Shown in pieces: positions 22,521-31,060 of a DNA stretch of 33,198 nt. The DNA is taken from NCBI GenBank assembly GCA_003225335.1, contig QHZE01000459.1, positions 1-33,198 on the forward strand. The letters are read 5' to 3'. The notes beneath the pieces were generated by a model that saw nothing but the letters and a program-made list of their open reading frames with translations, had not been told where the DNA came from and did no database searches. How positions within the stretch are numbered: the first letter of the stretch is position 1; each line of letters opens with the position of its first letter. Both the position numbers and the translations under genes were made by a program. This stretch comes from Acidobacteriota bacterium (GTDB lineage Bacteria; Acidobacteriota; UBA6911).

Positions 22521-23891
22521 TTGAAGATTTCTGTAGTAGGTTGTGGGTATGTGGGTCTGGTAACAGGCGGCTGCCTGGCCGAAATCGGCCATCAGGTGGT
22601 GTGCACCGACAACGACGCAGCTAAAATTGAGACGTTACAGGCGGGAAAGCTGCCCATTTATGAACCGCATCTGGACAGCATCGTCGAAAAATGCGGGCGC
22701 GCAGGGTGCCTCCGATTCAGCGCGCAGCCGGCGGAGGCCGTGCGCGAAGCCAGGGCCATCTTCATCTGCGTCGGCACGCCCCCGCTCGATACGGGAGACG
22801 CGGACCTTTCCGCCATCGACAATGTGGCGCGGCTGATTGCAACCGAATCCCGCACGCCCAAGCTTGTAGTCGAAAAGAGCACGGTCCCGGTCCACACGGG
22901 ACAGCAACTGAAACGCGCGCTTGCGGTCTATGGACGCCACCCCGGGGTTACTTTCCAGGTAGCGTCGAATCCAGAGTTTCTGCGTGAAGGAACGGCGGTC
23001 GGAGACTTCCTCCATCCCGATCGTATCGTGGTTGGAGTGGACGACCGGGAAGCGGAGAAACAGCTTCGGGAAATCTACGGCCCGATCCTGGATCAGAAAT
23101 TCAACTGCCCGGTGCACGAGCGGACGTGCCCCTCTGCCGCCGCGCCCCCTTTCGTCGTCACCACGGTCAACAGCGCCGAGCTTATCAAACACGCGTCTAA
23201 TTCGTTTCTCGCCATAAAGATCTCGTACGCCAATGCCATCGCGGACCTGTGCGAGAAGCTCGGGGCCAATGTTGAAGAAGTCACGCGGGCCATGGGCATG
23301 GACCCGCGCATCGGACCTCAATTCTTACGCGCGGGGTTGGGCTTCGGCGGCTTCTGCCTGCCCAAAGACATCCAGGCTTTTATTCGGCTGGCGGAACGGG
23401 CGGGAGCGGATTTCAGCCTGCTGAAAGAAGCCGAAAAGCTCAACAGGGGGCGGATCGATTACTTCCTCGAGAAGACGCGCCGCGCGCTGTGGGTGATCAA
23501 GGACAAACAGATCGGAATCCTCGGGCTGGCGTTCAAGGCAAACACCGACGACATCCGGTTTGCTCCCGCAATAGAAATCATCCGCCGCCTGCTCGCCGAA
23601 GGAGCGCGTATCCGGGCGTATGACCCGGAAGCCATGGAGAAAACGCGGCAGATTTTCCCGGCAGTGCAGTTCACTGAAAACCCCTACGAGGCGGCCCGTG
23701 ACGCCGATGCGCTGCTCATCGTTACGGAGTGGGAGCAATTTCGCTCGCTGGACTGGAACCGTGTCCGCGAGCTGATGGACCGGCCGCTCCTGCTGGACGG
23801 CCGCAACCTCCTGGACCCGGAGGCGATCAAGGCGGCCGGCTTTGAATATCACTCCGTGGGCCGCCCCGACACCTCCCCTCCCTTGACCTGA
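22521..23891 (+). CDS. ugd: UDP-glucose 6-dehydrogenase
   Basis: A 456-residue cytoplasmic NAD-dependent enzyme that oxidises UDP-glucose twice to UDP-glucuronate for polysaccharide synthesis. The N-terminal Rossmann domain starts ISVVGCGYVGLVTGGCLAE. EKSTVPVHTG, SNPEFLREGTAVGDFLHPDR and the central helix ELIKHASNSFLAIKISYAN are family blocks. The catalytic cysteine is C279 in GLGFGGFCLPKDI (GGSC is more usual). The C-terminal domain includes LGLAFKANTDDIRFAP and IVTEWEQFR. I prefer the TTG at 22521, where the protein begins KISVVG as in relatives and AGGAGG lies ten bases upstream; an ATG at 22491 would add ten poorly supported residues. It stands alone. Other nucleotide-sugar dehydrogenases share this fold, so substrate is probable, not certain. 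Confidence 0.92.
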   Translation: MKISVVGCGYVGLVTGGCLAEIGHQVVCTDNDAAKIETLQAGKLPIYEPHLDSIVEKCGRAGCLRFSAQPAEAVREARAIFICVGTPPLDTGDADLSAIDNVARLIATESRTPKLVVEKSTVPVHTGQQLKRALAVYGRHPGVTFQVASNPEFLREGTAVGDFLHPDRIVVGVDDREAEKQLREIYGPILDQKFNCPVHERTCPSAAAPPFVVTTVNSAELIKHASNSFLAIKISYANAIADLCEKLGANVEEVTRAMGMDPRIGPQFLRAGLGFGGFCLPKDIQAFIRLAERAGADFSLLKEAEKLNRGRIDYFLEKTRRALWVIKDKQIGILGLAFKANTDDIRFAPAIEIIRRLLAEGARIRAYDPEAMEKTRQIFPAVQFTENPYEAARDADALLIVTEWEQFRSLDWNRVRELMDRPLLLDGRNLLDPEAIKAAGFEYHSVGRPDTSPPLT

Positions 23892-23932
23892 GGCAGTATA
23901 GGCTCCTCGCGGCAAAGTCAGCAATCTGTTGA

Positions 23933-24010
23933 AAATGACCAATGATAAATGACAAATAGACCTGGGAGGGCGCCTTGCCCCCTGGATTTGTCATTTATCA
24001 TTGGTCATTT
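23933..24010. repeat. Perfect 25-bp inverted repeat of the aatgacaaat word family
   Basis: Arms 23933-23957 and 23986-24010 are exact reverse complements (core AATGACCAATGATAAATGAC) with a 28-base GC-rich loop. Further words (catttgccattggcc, gaatgacgaatcg) follow to about 24040. It lies between the convergent ends of ugd (23891) and the LOG-family gene (24046). Confidence 0.9.
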
Positions 24011-24045
24011 GCCATTGGCCATTTTACGAATGACGAATCGAAAAG

Positions 24046-24603
24046 TCAGAGAGGCGAAGAGAGCTTGCCTGCAACGTAATCGGCGGCGGCTCCGGGGGAA
24101 GACGCGACCTCGATCATCCGGTTATTCGCTTCGCCCCACGGCGAGGGGTGGCCCAGCTCGACTTCGCGCACGCGCTCGATGATCGGCTGCCAGAAGCCGC
24201 CGAGCACGACGAATGGGCGCGGCTCCATCACGCCTTTGTTCAACATTTCCCACACGACAGCCAGCTCGACTAGCGTCCCGGTGCCGCCCTTGCAGGCGAC
24301 GTAGCCGTGGCCTCGGCGCACCAACTCGAAGAGCCGAGACTCCCACGTGTCCACGCGAATTTCTTCGTCGACCCATCGGTTCGTCCGCGCCTGGAAGAAT
24401 CTCGCGGTGACGGCGAGCGTGCGCCCGCCGGCGTCCTTGGCGCCGCGCGAGGCCGACTCCATCACACCTCCGTAGCCGCCGGTGCACACGACGAAGCCCT
24501 TCGCCGCGAGCGCGTAGCCCAGCTCACGCGCCTCGGCATAGCCGGCGTCGCCCTCTTTAGGACGGCTGCTGCCAAACACAGTGACGATCTTGCTCTCGAG
24601 CAT
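24046..24603 (-). CDS. LOG-family (lysine-decarboxylase-like) protein
   Basis: A 185-residue Rossmann-like protein. Relatives hydrolyse nucleotide 5'-monophosphates at the N-glycosidic bond (the plant cytokinin-activating LOG activity), though many bacterial members remain untested. Visible blocks are VTVFGSSRP, ELGYALAAKGFVVCTGGYGGVMESASRGA, the Arg of WESR (R90) and KGGTGTLVE at 105-113. The canonical motif is PGGxGTxxE; here its first residue is Lys, while the Glu (E113) is kept. The ATG start at 24603 leaves a typical short N-terminus. It converges on ugd and has repeat-rich DNA upstream. Fold call is firm; activity is uncertain. Confidence 0.82.
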   Translation of the reverse strand: MLESKIVTVFGSSRPKEGDAGYAEARELGYALAAKGFVVCTGGYGGVMESASRGAKDAGGRTLAVTARFFQARTNRWVDEEIRVDTWESRLFELVRRGHGYVACKGGTGTLVELAVVWEMLNKGVMEPRPFVVLGGFWQPIIERVREVELGHPSPWGEANNRMIEVASSPGAAADYVAGKLSSPL

Positions 24604-24769
24604 CAGCGCTTCCTGGGAGGATCATACGGCCGCCATTATTGCCGGCCGGGCCATTTTCTCACACGCTCAACCCTGCTTCAATCAGGCTAGTCGGTGCTTG
24701 CGCCTTTTCCGACCGATCGCCCGACGTGTTGCGGAAAGCCGAGCTCAAGACGAATTCAAGCACTTCATT

Positions 24770-24966
24770 CACCACGGAGACACGGAGAACACGGAGATGC
24801 ACGAACCCTCTGTGAAGCCTCCGTGCCCTCTGTGGTCGTGAGAAAAAATGTATCGCCGGCTTCCAGCCGGCAAAGGTCGTGTTGACCCAAAAGGAGTTGT
24901 CGAGGCTCAGATGCCGGCGAGACGCCGGCGCTACGATTTTTTCTCACGACCTGTGTCTCCGTGGTG
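24770..24966. repeat. Nested composite of three repeat families
   Basis: Outer arms CACCACGGAGACAC (24770-24783) and their exact complement (24953-24966) belong to the cacggagac word family. Inside them GGTCGTGAGAAAAAAT (24834-24849) pairs exactly with 24936-24951. Innermost is the bipartite unit: GCCGGCTTCCAGCCGGC (24855-24871), a spacer, then GCCGGCGAGACGCCGGC (24913-24929). The gap 24604-25155 contains no gene. Confidence 0.8.
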
Positions 24967-25094
24967 AAACAGGACGTCTTGCCGCTCCAGGATCACTGTC
25001 TGAATCGCAGAGTCGGAGACACGGAGAAAATCGAAGTAGAAGATCGAGGACGGCCAATATCTTCCACCTCCAATTTTCGATGCGCAGACCGGTC

Positions 25095-25123
25095 TTGAAG
25101 GGCCGCAAAGTATCTGTTTACAT
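25095..25123 (+). promoter_or_regulatory. Possible sigma-70-type promoter
   Basis: TTGAAG (25095-25100), a 17-base spacer, and TTACAT (25118-25123) lie 33 bases before the start of the LLM oxidoreductase gene. The -35 box is fair and the -10 box weak. Confidence 0.3.
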
Positions 25124-25155
25124 CTAAGATGGCGTTCGAGGAAAAGGAGGCAAGA

Positions 25156-26073
25156 ATGCGAGTCGGATTTGCGTTAGGGAATATTGGACCGATCGGAACG
25201 GCGGAGAATCTCATAAAGATAGGGCAGCGAGCAGAAGCGCTGGGCTACGACACGCTGTGGTCTGTCGAGCGGCTTCTCTGGCCAGTGAACCCGCAGTCGC
25301 CTTACCCGGTGACGTCCGACGGCATGCTGCCGGAGGAATACAAGCACGTGCTCGACCCGCTGGAGACGATGACCTTCGTGGCTGCCCACACCAAAAGGAT
25401 CGCGGTGGGGTCCAGCGTGCTCGACATGCCTTACTACAACCCTGTCACGCTGGCGCGCAGGCTCACCACTCTTGACGTCCTCTCCGGCGGACGACTGCGC
25501 GTGGGACTGGGGCTGGGCTGGTCAAAGGACGAATTCGAGGCAGCCGGCGCGGAGTTCAAGGAGCGCGGCGCGCGTGCGGATGAGTTCCTCCAGGTGCTGA
25601 AGACCATCTGGACCAGCGATCCGTGCGAGTTTCAAGGAAAGTTTTTTCGACTGCCGAAATCGGTGATCCACCCCAAGCCGGTTCAGAAGCCGCATCCCCC
25701 GATTTATGTGGCGGCATTTGTCCCGGCGGCGCTGAAGCGCATTGCCAGGTTCGCCGACGGCTGGAACCCCGTGGCCGTTCCTGTGGAGGGCATGAAGCAG
25801 ATGTTCGATAGCGTCAAGCAGATGGCCCGGGCTGAGGGCCGGGACCCGGCGAAGCTCGAACTGGTGGTGCGCGCCAACGTCGAGATCACCGAAAAGCCGC
25901 TCGGCGAGCAGCGCATGATCTTCACCGGCACGCTCGAGCAAATCAAGGGGGATGTCGAAGGCTGCAAGCGCATCGGCGCACACGAAATCCACTTCGATCC
26001 GACTTTCATGCCCGGGGCCATGCAGATCGAGCGCTGGCTTGCGCTGATGGAACAGCTGCGCAAGCTGGTCTAG
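25156..26073 (+). CDS. LLM class (luciferase-like) F420-type oxidoreductase
   Basis: A 305-residue TIM-barrel oxidoreductase, expected to use F420 or FMN. Blocks typical of the TIGR03619-like group are visible: MRVGFALGNIGPIGTAENL, RAEALGYDTLWSVERLLWP, DPLETMTFVAAHTKRIAVGSS read in parts, NPVTLARRLTTLDVLSGGRLRVG read in parts, GLGWSKDEFEAAG, PVQKPHPPIYVA and FADGWNPV. The ATG at 25156 is preferred over 25129 because GGAGG lies about seven bases before it and relatives begin MRVGF. It is monocistronic. Its stop is followed immediately by a truncated transposase in the opposite direction. Substrate is unknown; presence of F420 biosynthesis cannot be judged from this window. Confidence 0.9.
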   Translation: MRVGFALGNIGPIGTAENLIKIGQRAEALGYDTLWSVERLLWPVNPQSPYPVTSDGMLPEEYKHVLDPLETMTFVAAHTKRIAVGSSVLDMPYYNPVTLARRLTTLDVLSGGRLRVGLGLGWSKDEFEAAGAEFKERGARADEFLQVLKTIWTSDPCEFQGKFFRLPKSVIHPKPVQKPHPPIYVAAFVPAALKRIARFADGWNPVAVPVEGMKQMFDSVKQMARAEGRDPAKLELVVRANVEITEKPLGEQRMIFTGTLEQIKGDVEGCKRIGAHEIHFDPTFMPGAMQIERWLALMEQLRKLV

Positions 26074-26800
26074 GTTTTCTTGCTTGCTCTCGGGCTGGTA
26101 ACGGACCCAGCACCAAGCCAGTTCAATGGCAATGTCGCGAACGTGACAGTTACCGGTGTGGCTGATTCCTTGCTCGCGCCGGCTATCGCCGCTCTGGTAG
26201 GGCGTCGGTGTCAGACCCGACAGCGATCCCACTTGCCGCCGGTTGCCAAACTTCCTCCAGCCAAAGAGCTCTCGTACCAACACCCAACTCCCATGAGTAT
26301 CAATGCCCCCCAACATCGCGAGCTGACGCACCTTGTCCAGGTCCGCACTCTCTTGCTGTTTGTCCGCGCCCTCTCGCTTTTTCATTGCGCACCGGCGTTC
26401 GCCTTCCAGAGCCTGGATCTGCTTCTTCACAAACAGCACATGCTCCCACTCCCGCTTCAAGCGGCTCTTTAAGGCCGCAGGCAGCGCCTTGCCGTTCCAC
26501 AACCGGATCGCCTCGAGTTGTGCGTCTGAAAGGTCCATACGAGACTCCAACCGGATCCCCTGGGTCGCCAGCAACCCCCGGATCCGATTCGTCGTCCGCG
26601 TCTTTTCCTTCCTCAGACTGCGCAGCTCTCGATGCAACTGCCGCCCGTCCTCCTCCTCGGGCGAAGGAACTCGCACCACGCTCCAGACCTTGTGCTCTCC
26701 GTACTCGTAGCGGATCAACATTGTCAGTAGCTTCTGCACATCCAATCCGAGCGATGTGGACCCTGCGGGGGTGACCCGCGCCGTCAACAGCGAGTCGGCT
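26074..26800 (-). pseudogene. Truncated IS110-family transposase remnant
   Basis: Minus-strand frame with the middle and C-terminal Transposase_20 part of an IS110-type enzyme: LDVQKLLTMLIRYEYGEHK, ELRSLRKEKTRTTNRIRGLL, then LAMLGGIDTHGSWVLVREL, GSLSGLTPTPYQSGDSRREQ and NCHVRDIAIELAWCWVRYQ. The N-terminal DEDD catalytic domain is absent. The residues before LDVQK do not read as the expected RRxxKTDR block in frame, and an extra base just before LDV may shift it. The C-terminus stops at RYQPES; beyond that the frame only runs antisense into the LLM gene. No terminal repeats were seen. It is inactive. Confidence 0.8.
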
Positions 26801-26841
26801 GCCTATGACGGTGCGGGCCATGTGGGGCCGAGCAGAGGCGC

Positions 26842-27264
26842 TTATGACTTCGACGCTGCGGCGAGGTCAGCATGCAAACGTATGGTATGGCCCGCTACCA
26901 CGTAAATCCGCTGTGTATAGGAAACATAACCTGGAGCGCGGATCTCAAGATTGTACGCATCCGGGCGCAGCCGTATCGACTTCATCTTCCCCGCCGTCCC
27001 GGCGTAGGCACCGTTGATGAACACCTCGGCGTCCTTGACGTTCGTGTCCAGTTTGATCTCACCGGTGTTTGACGTGTAGACCGGGTATGGTCCGTAATAC
27101 CCGTACGGCCAGTAGCGCCCGTAGTAGAACGGGCTGTACCAACCCAATGGGCTGATTGCCGGACCAACAAGGATGCCTCCCCGAAACCGTGCATGTGCGC
27201 TCGCGGGCAGCGCCATCATCAGGAACGCGCCGACTACCAATCCGGCTACTTTGAATGTTTTCAT
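26842..27264 (-). CDS. Exported PEGA-domain protein
   Basis: A 140-residue protein. The signal peptide is about 1-24 (FKVAGLVVGAFLMMALPASA). A Gly/Tyr-rich linker follows at about 35-60 (YSPFYYGRYWPYGYYGPYP). A PEGA domain at about 65-135 (GEIKLDTNVKDAEVFINGA, IRLRPDAYNLEIRAPGY) is a small surface-layer-type beta domain found in exported bacterial proteins. I chose ATG 27264 because the signal peptide begins there and GAGG/AGG lies upstream; the frame runs further upstream without support. It is transcribed divergently from the HtrA-like protease gene, with 295 bases between. Its precise role is unknown. A short ORF (27261-27317) ends in a four-base overlap with its start. Confidence 0.88.
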   Translation of the reverse strand: MKTFKVAGLVVGAFLMMALPASAHARFRGGILVGPAISPLGWYSPFYYGRYWPYGYYGPYPVYTSNTGEIKLDTNVKDAEVFINGAYAGTAGKMKSIRLRPDAYNLEIRAPGYVSYTQRIYVVAGHTIRLHADLAAASKS

Positions 27265-27559
27265 TGACCTATCCTCGACTTTCCCGGCCTCCAAATGCGG
27301 GCGGCCGTACACCACATACTGATACCCTTCTCCTGAAATTGTTTCACCACCACGCCGCCTATGCACGACGGCGAGCGCAGGTCTGACGGTGTCCGGAACA
27401 AAGCACACGGATGTTCGTATTCTCTGATGGCGCATTCAATCGGCTGCCGGGAGCCCGTCTGAGAATTGCGAAGGCCGCTCCGCAATTTTCGGACCGGCTC
27501 CCAGTCAGCTCGAGCAGAAGGGGCGGTCGAATGGAATGGGCATAATGAAGGAGAAAATC

Positions 27560-28771
27560 ATGAATAACCAGCCTGGGGCAGGACGCTTCGGATCCGCACT
27601 GCCAATCACGACGGGTCTCATATGTTTGCTTTGCATCGTGCCGGTCGGGGCAGCTCAACCGGCTCCGTCAGCCGGGGTTGACCCCTGCCAGGAATCTCTT
27701 CCAGCACTGTATCAGCGAATTTCCCCGGTGGTGGTCTTGATTCGGGCGACCTCGATCGACCCGTACGACGCTGAACACCGGATCCAGCGCGTCATGGGAT
27801 CGGGCGTGATCATCGACTCGTCCGGCCTCATTTTGACCAATTCCCACGTGGTCTTCGGGAGCGCTGCAATTGCGGTGGTCCTGGATGACGGTACCGCATT
27901 GCCGGCGTCTCCAGTGGGCGCAGACCCGATTTTCGACCTGGCGTTGATCCGGATCCCCACTCCCAAAGAGGGCACTCTCCCATCGGGACAGCTCGGTGAT
28001 TCGAATAGCGTGCGGGTCGGTGACGAAGCATACGCCATCGGGAACCCGCTCGGACTGGACCAGACAATCACACGCGGGATAGTATCGGCAGTCAATCGTG
28101 TGCTCCCGGGCGCTGCGTGGTCGCTGACGGAGCCGCTGTTGCAGACGGACGCCGCGATCAATGCCGGCAACTCCGGTGGCCCGCTGGTCGACCGTTGCGG
28201 CAACATCATTGGGATTACCACTGCGATCATTCCCGACGCGCGGGGCATCGGCTTTGCGATCCCGGCAAACCTTATCAAGGAAGTGGTGCCGAAGTTGATT
28301 GACGACGGCCGGGTGATCCGCCCCTGGTTGGGGGTCCAGGGACAATTTGTGCCTCCCGTCTTAAAAGATCTGCTCCGGATCCCGCTCACGGAGGGGTTTC
28401 TCGTTGAAGCTGTGGAGCCCGGGAGCCCGGCTGAGAAGGCCGGCTTGCGCGATGGTGAATTCGAGTTGACCGTAGCCGGAGATCCCATTCTGCTCGGAGG
28501 CGACATCATCCAGAAGGTGAACGATACGGTGTTGGACAATGTGGACAAGCTTCAGCAGGCACTTGCGTCGCTGAGGATCGGCGCGAAAGTCCGACTGACA
28601 GTATTCCGCGAAAACAAGCAGGTCCATGTGGAGGTGGGCATCGTCGAACGTCCTCTTTTGCCTTGGGATTATCGAGGCAGAGGGACTCACTCCCCCGCCG
28701 AGACGGCTCCGCAAGATCGTCAATCGTCTCTGCCGGGGCCCGCGACCGGTCTCAGGCGGCTTCTGTTCTGA
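27560..28771 (+). CDS. HtrA/DegP-like trypsin-type serine protease with one PDZ domain
   Basis: A 403-residue exported protease for envelope quality control or signalling. The signal peptide or anchor is about 10-35 (ALPITTGLICLLCIVPVGAA). The protease domain spans about 50-255 with the full triad: H96 (LTNSHVV), D126 (FDLALIRI) and S205 (INAGNSGGPLVD). GSGVIIDSSGLILTN and AYAIGNPLGLDQTITRGIVS are typical HtrA blocks. A single PDZ domain is at about 265-365 (PWLGVQGQ, VEAVEPGSPAEKAGL, GGDIIQKVNDTVLDNVDKL). A proline-rich tail follows. I chose the ATG at 27560, with AAGGAG six bases before it; two further in-frame ATGs lie at 27536 and 27545. Divergent from the PEGA gene. The proteolytic function is well supported; the substrate is unknown. 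Confidence 0.93.
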   Translation: MNNQPGAGRFGSALPITTGLICLLCIVPVGAAQPAPSAGVDPCQESLPALYQRISPVVVLIRATSIDPYDAEHRIQRVMGSGVIIDSSGLILTNSHVVFGSAAIAVVLDDGTALPASPVGADPIFDLALIRIPTPKEGTLPSGQLGDSNSVRVGDEAYAIGNPLGLDQTITRGIVSAVNRVLPGAAWSLTEPLLQTDAAINAGNSGGPLVDRCGNIIGITTAIIPDARGIGFAIPANLIKEVVPKLIDDGRVIRPWLGVQGQFVPPVLKDLLRIPLTEGFLVEAVEPGSPAEKAGLRDGEFELTVAGDPILLGGDIIQKVNDTVLDNVDKLQQALASLRIGAKVRLTVFRENKQVHVEVGIVERPLLPWDYRGRGTHSPAETAPQDRQSSLPGPATGLRRLLF

Positions 28772-29056
28772 ACATCGCTCAGGCGCCGCGGATCGTTCGT
28801 TTCCTGCTGCCCGAGGGACGAAACCTTTCAAGGTAATTCGTAGTACTACGCTCAACACAATTTTTTCCCAGCGCAGAACCAGGTCCCTGTACTGTACGCC
28901 GTGCCACCGGTGCGGTACCGGGAGCGGTAGCGACCGGGTGCCGTCGCTGCGGGCTGATAGCTGACGGATCGGCGCGGCCGGCGGCGCCGAGAAAATTCGT
29001 GGCAAGTCTTTCTGTGGTCAATTTCGTTCCCCGAAGCTGCTCCAGAAGCTGAGGCA
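28772..29056. other. Gap between convergent genes
   Basis: No gene seen. It holds a perfect 12-base palindrome, CGTAGTACTACG (28839-28850), and GC-rich sequence with small inverted words (caccggtgcggtaccgggag). Nothing reads as a classic terminator. Confidence 0.35.
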
Positions 29057-30820
29057 TTAGCGTTTCTCTTTTTGCAGCCATGCCTCAATGTTCTGCTCCA
29101 GGATGTCGAGCGGCACGGCTCCCGAACCCAGCACTGCCTCGTGAAAGGCTTTCACATCGAAACGGTCCCCGAGCCTCTGCCGGGCCCGAGCCCGCAGTTC
29201 CTTGATCTTCAATTCGCCGATTTTGTAGGCGAGCGCCTGGCCCGGCCATGCGATATAGCGGTCAATCTCGTTAACGACATCCAGCTCCTGCTTGGCGGCG
29301 TTCTCCATGAAGAAATCGATCGCTTTCTTCCTGTCCCAGCGCATCACATGCATGCCGGTATCGACAACAAGCCGGACGGCGCGCCACATCTCGTAGGTAA
29401 GCTGCCCGAACTTGGAATAAGGATCGTCGTAGAGTCCCATGTCCTCGCCCAAGGATTCGGCATACAGGCCCCATCCTTCCACAAAGGCCGTGTAGCCGCC
29501 ATACCGCCGGAATTTCGGAATCTCCCCGAGCTCCATGGCCAGTGCGATCTGCAGATGGTGGCCGGGCACCGATTCATGCAGGGAGAGCGCCATCATTTCG
29601 TACTTCGGCCGTGTCTCGGGCTTGTAGAGATTGACGAAATACGTTCCCGGCCGCGAGCCGTCCGCCGCGGGTTCATGATAATAGGCCGTGGTGGTATCGG
29701 GGGCGATGATCTCCGGAACAGGATCTACCCCATAAGGCATGCGCGGCAGAGTCCGGAAGACTTTGACCAGGTTGGGATCGATCCGTTTGGACATGGCCCG
29801 ATACGCATCCAGCAGTTCCTCCGGAGTCTTATAGTAGAAGCGCGGCTCGTTTCGTAAGAACTCGAGGAACCGGGCGAAGCTGCCTTTGAAATCCATCTGC
29901 TTGATCAAAGCATCCATGCCGGCGCGGATGCGCGCCACTTCGCGCAGGCCGATCTCGTGAATCTCCTTCGGCGTCAGGCTCGTGGTGGTGTACTTGCGCG
30001 CAAAAAAGGCGTACATGGGTTCGCCATTTGGCATCTGCCACGCCCCCACCGGTTCGGGGCACGCAGGAAGGTACTCTTTGACGAAAAACTCCTTGAGCTT
30101 GACAAACGATGGAATCACGGAGGAAGCAATCGCGTCACCGGCAGCCTTCAACAGCCGGTCGCGCTCTGGCTGCGTCACGGCCGCGGGGCGGGTGAACGGC
30201 TTGTAGAAGGGGCTCTGTTCAGGGCTGCTGACGATCTGCTTTTCGATCTGCGCCGGGACGCGCTCCATGATCACCTTGGGCAGCAGCATATGCGCGTGAA
30301 TCCCCTCCCGCATCAACGCGATGGTCTGATCCATGTACACGGAAAAGGCGCGCAACCGGCCGATCCAATCTTCGAAGTCTTTGACAGTCTGGAAACGCAG
30401 TGAATCCCCGATCTCATCGGCGGTCTGTATTCCGCCCCGCTGGTTGAGCGTCACAAGGTACCAGCGATATTTGTATTCTTCGATTTCATCCTCATAGGTC
30501 CTCCTGAAAAGGTCGTAGTTGAGGCGGTCTGACGGTGACAGCCGGCCGCGCGGAACGGCTTCCAAACGCTTCAGCACTTCCAGGTTGTGCTGCTGTCTTC
30601 CGGCAATGGCCCGCACGCTCCGGTCCGGCCACCGGTCGTTCCAGCGCCGGTCCCCGAGCTGGGAGGCGTGTGTCGGTTCCTGCTCCATCTGGTAATCCCA
30701 CTCGGCATCGAAGAGCGCGTGCAAGGCCTTTGCGGCGCTCGTCCCGCCCGGCCGGCGGGATTGTGAAAAGAGGGGATTAAAGGCCGCGATGAGGAAACAA
30801 ACGAAGCTTACAGCGCGCAT
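29057..30820 (-). CDS. DUF885 family exported protein, putative metallopeptidase
   Basis: A 587-residue protein. The signal peptide is about 1-20 (MRAVSFVCFLIAAFNPLFSQ). The rest is the helical DUF885 domain with its signature HESVPGHH at 415-422, a zinc-peptidase-like HExxxGHH motif. Other blocks are TAFVEGWGLYAESLGEDMG, DTGMHVMRW and YIAWPGQALAYKIGELKIKELR read in parts. The ATG at 30820 has GGAG eight bases upstream and gives a clean signal peptide; the frame continues 26 codons further upstream through repeat DNA. DUF885 proteins are common, often multicopy, in Acidobacteria and are probably zinc carboxypeptidase-like hydrolases; direct biochemical proof is thin. It lies between an HtrA-like and an S9 peptidase gene, so three peptidases cluster here. 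Confidence 0.92.
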   Translation of the reverse strand: MRAVSFVCFLIAAFNPLFSQSRRPGGTSAAKALHALFDAEWDYQMEQEPTHASQLGDRRWNDRWPDRSVRAIAGRQQHNLEVLKRLEAVPRGRLSPSDRLNYDLFRRTYEDEIEEYKYRWYLVTLNQRGGIQTADEIGDSLRFQTVKDFEDWIGRLRAFSVYMDQTIALMREGIHAHMLLPKVIMERVPAQIEKQIVSSPEQSPFYKPFTRPAAVTQPERDRLLKAAGDAIASSVIPSFVKLKEFFVKEYLPACPEPVGAWQMPNGEPMYAFFARKYTTTSLTPKEIHEIGLREVARIRAGMDALIKQMDFKGSFARFLEFLRNEPRFYYKTPEELLDAYRAMSKRIDPNLVKVFRTLPRMPYGVDPVPEIIAPDTTTAYYHEPAADGSRPGTYFVNLYKPETRPKYEMMALSLHESVPGHHLQIALAMELGEIPKFRRYGGYTAFVEGWGLYAESLGEDMGLYDDPYSKFGQLTYEMWRAVRLVVDTGMHVMRWDRKKAIDFFMENAAKQELDVVNEIDRYIAWPGQALAYKIGELKIKELRARARQRLGDRFDVKAFHEAVLGSGAVPLDILEQNIEAWLQKEKR

Positions 30821-30841
30821 GCGCCATCTCCCAGGAGCTAC

Positions 30842-30914
30842 GATTGGCGATTGACGAATGACGATTGACAAATCAGAGTCCTCAGCCTGAATCACCATTC
30901 GTCAATCGTCAATC
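30842..30914. repeat. Inverted repeat of the gattgacg word family, copy 2
   Basis: Arms 30842-30859 and 30897-30914 pair at 17 of 18 positions (GATTGGCGATTGACGAAT versus the complement of ATTCGTCAATCGTCAATC). Extra words cgattgac are inside. It abuts the 5' end of the DUF885 gene. Related to 3654-3724. Confidence 0.8.
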
Positions 30915-31060
30915 CAGAAATCATACACCGATTTAAACTTTTGAGCAGATGTGCTAAAGCATTCGGGTGCAAGTTAAAAGTGGGAGTCAAGCAGCGCGGC
31001 GGGAGGGGCTGTGAAAAAAGTGTATTTCGAACCAATGACATCCAAATGGCAGTGATCGTT

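Noticed and set aside
25522-26079. C-terminal continuation of the transposase frame
   Set aside because: Past RYQPES it is simply antisense to the LLM oxidoreductase gene.
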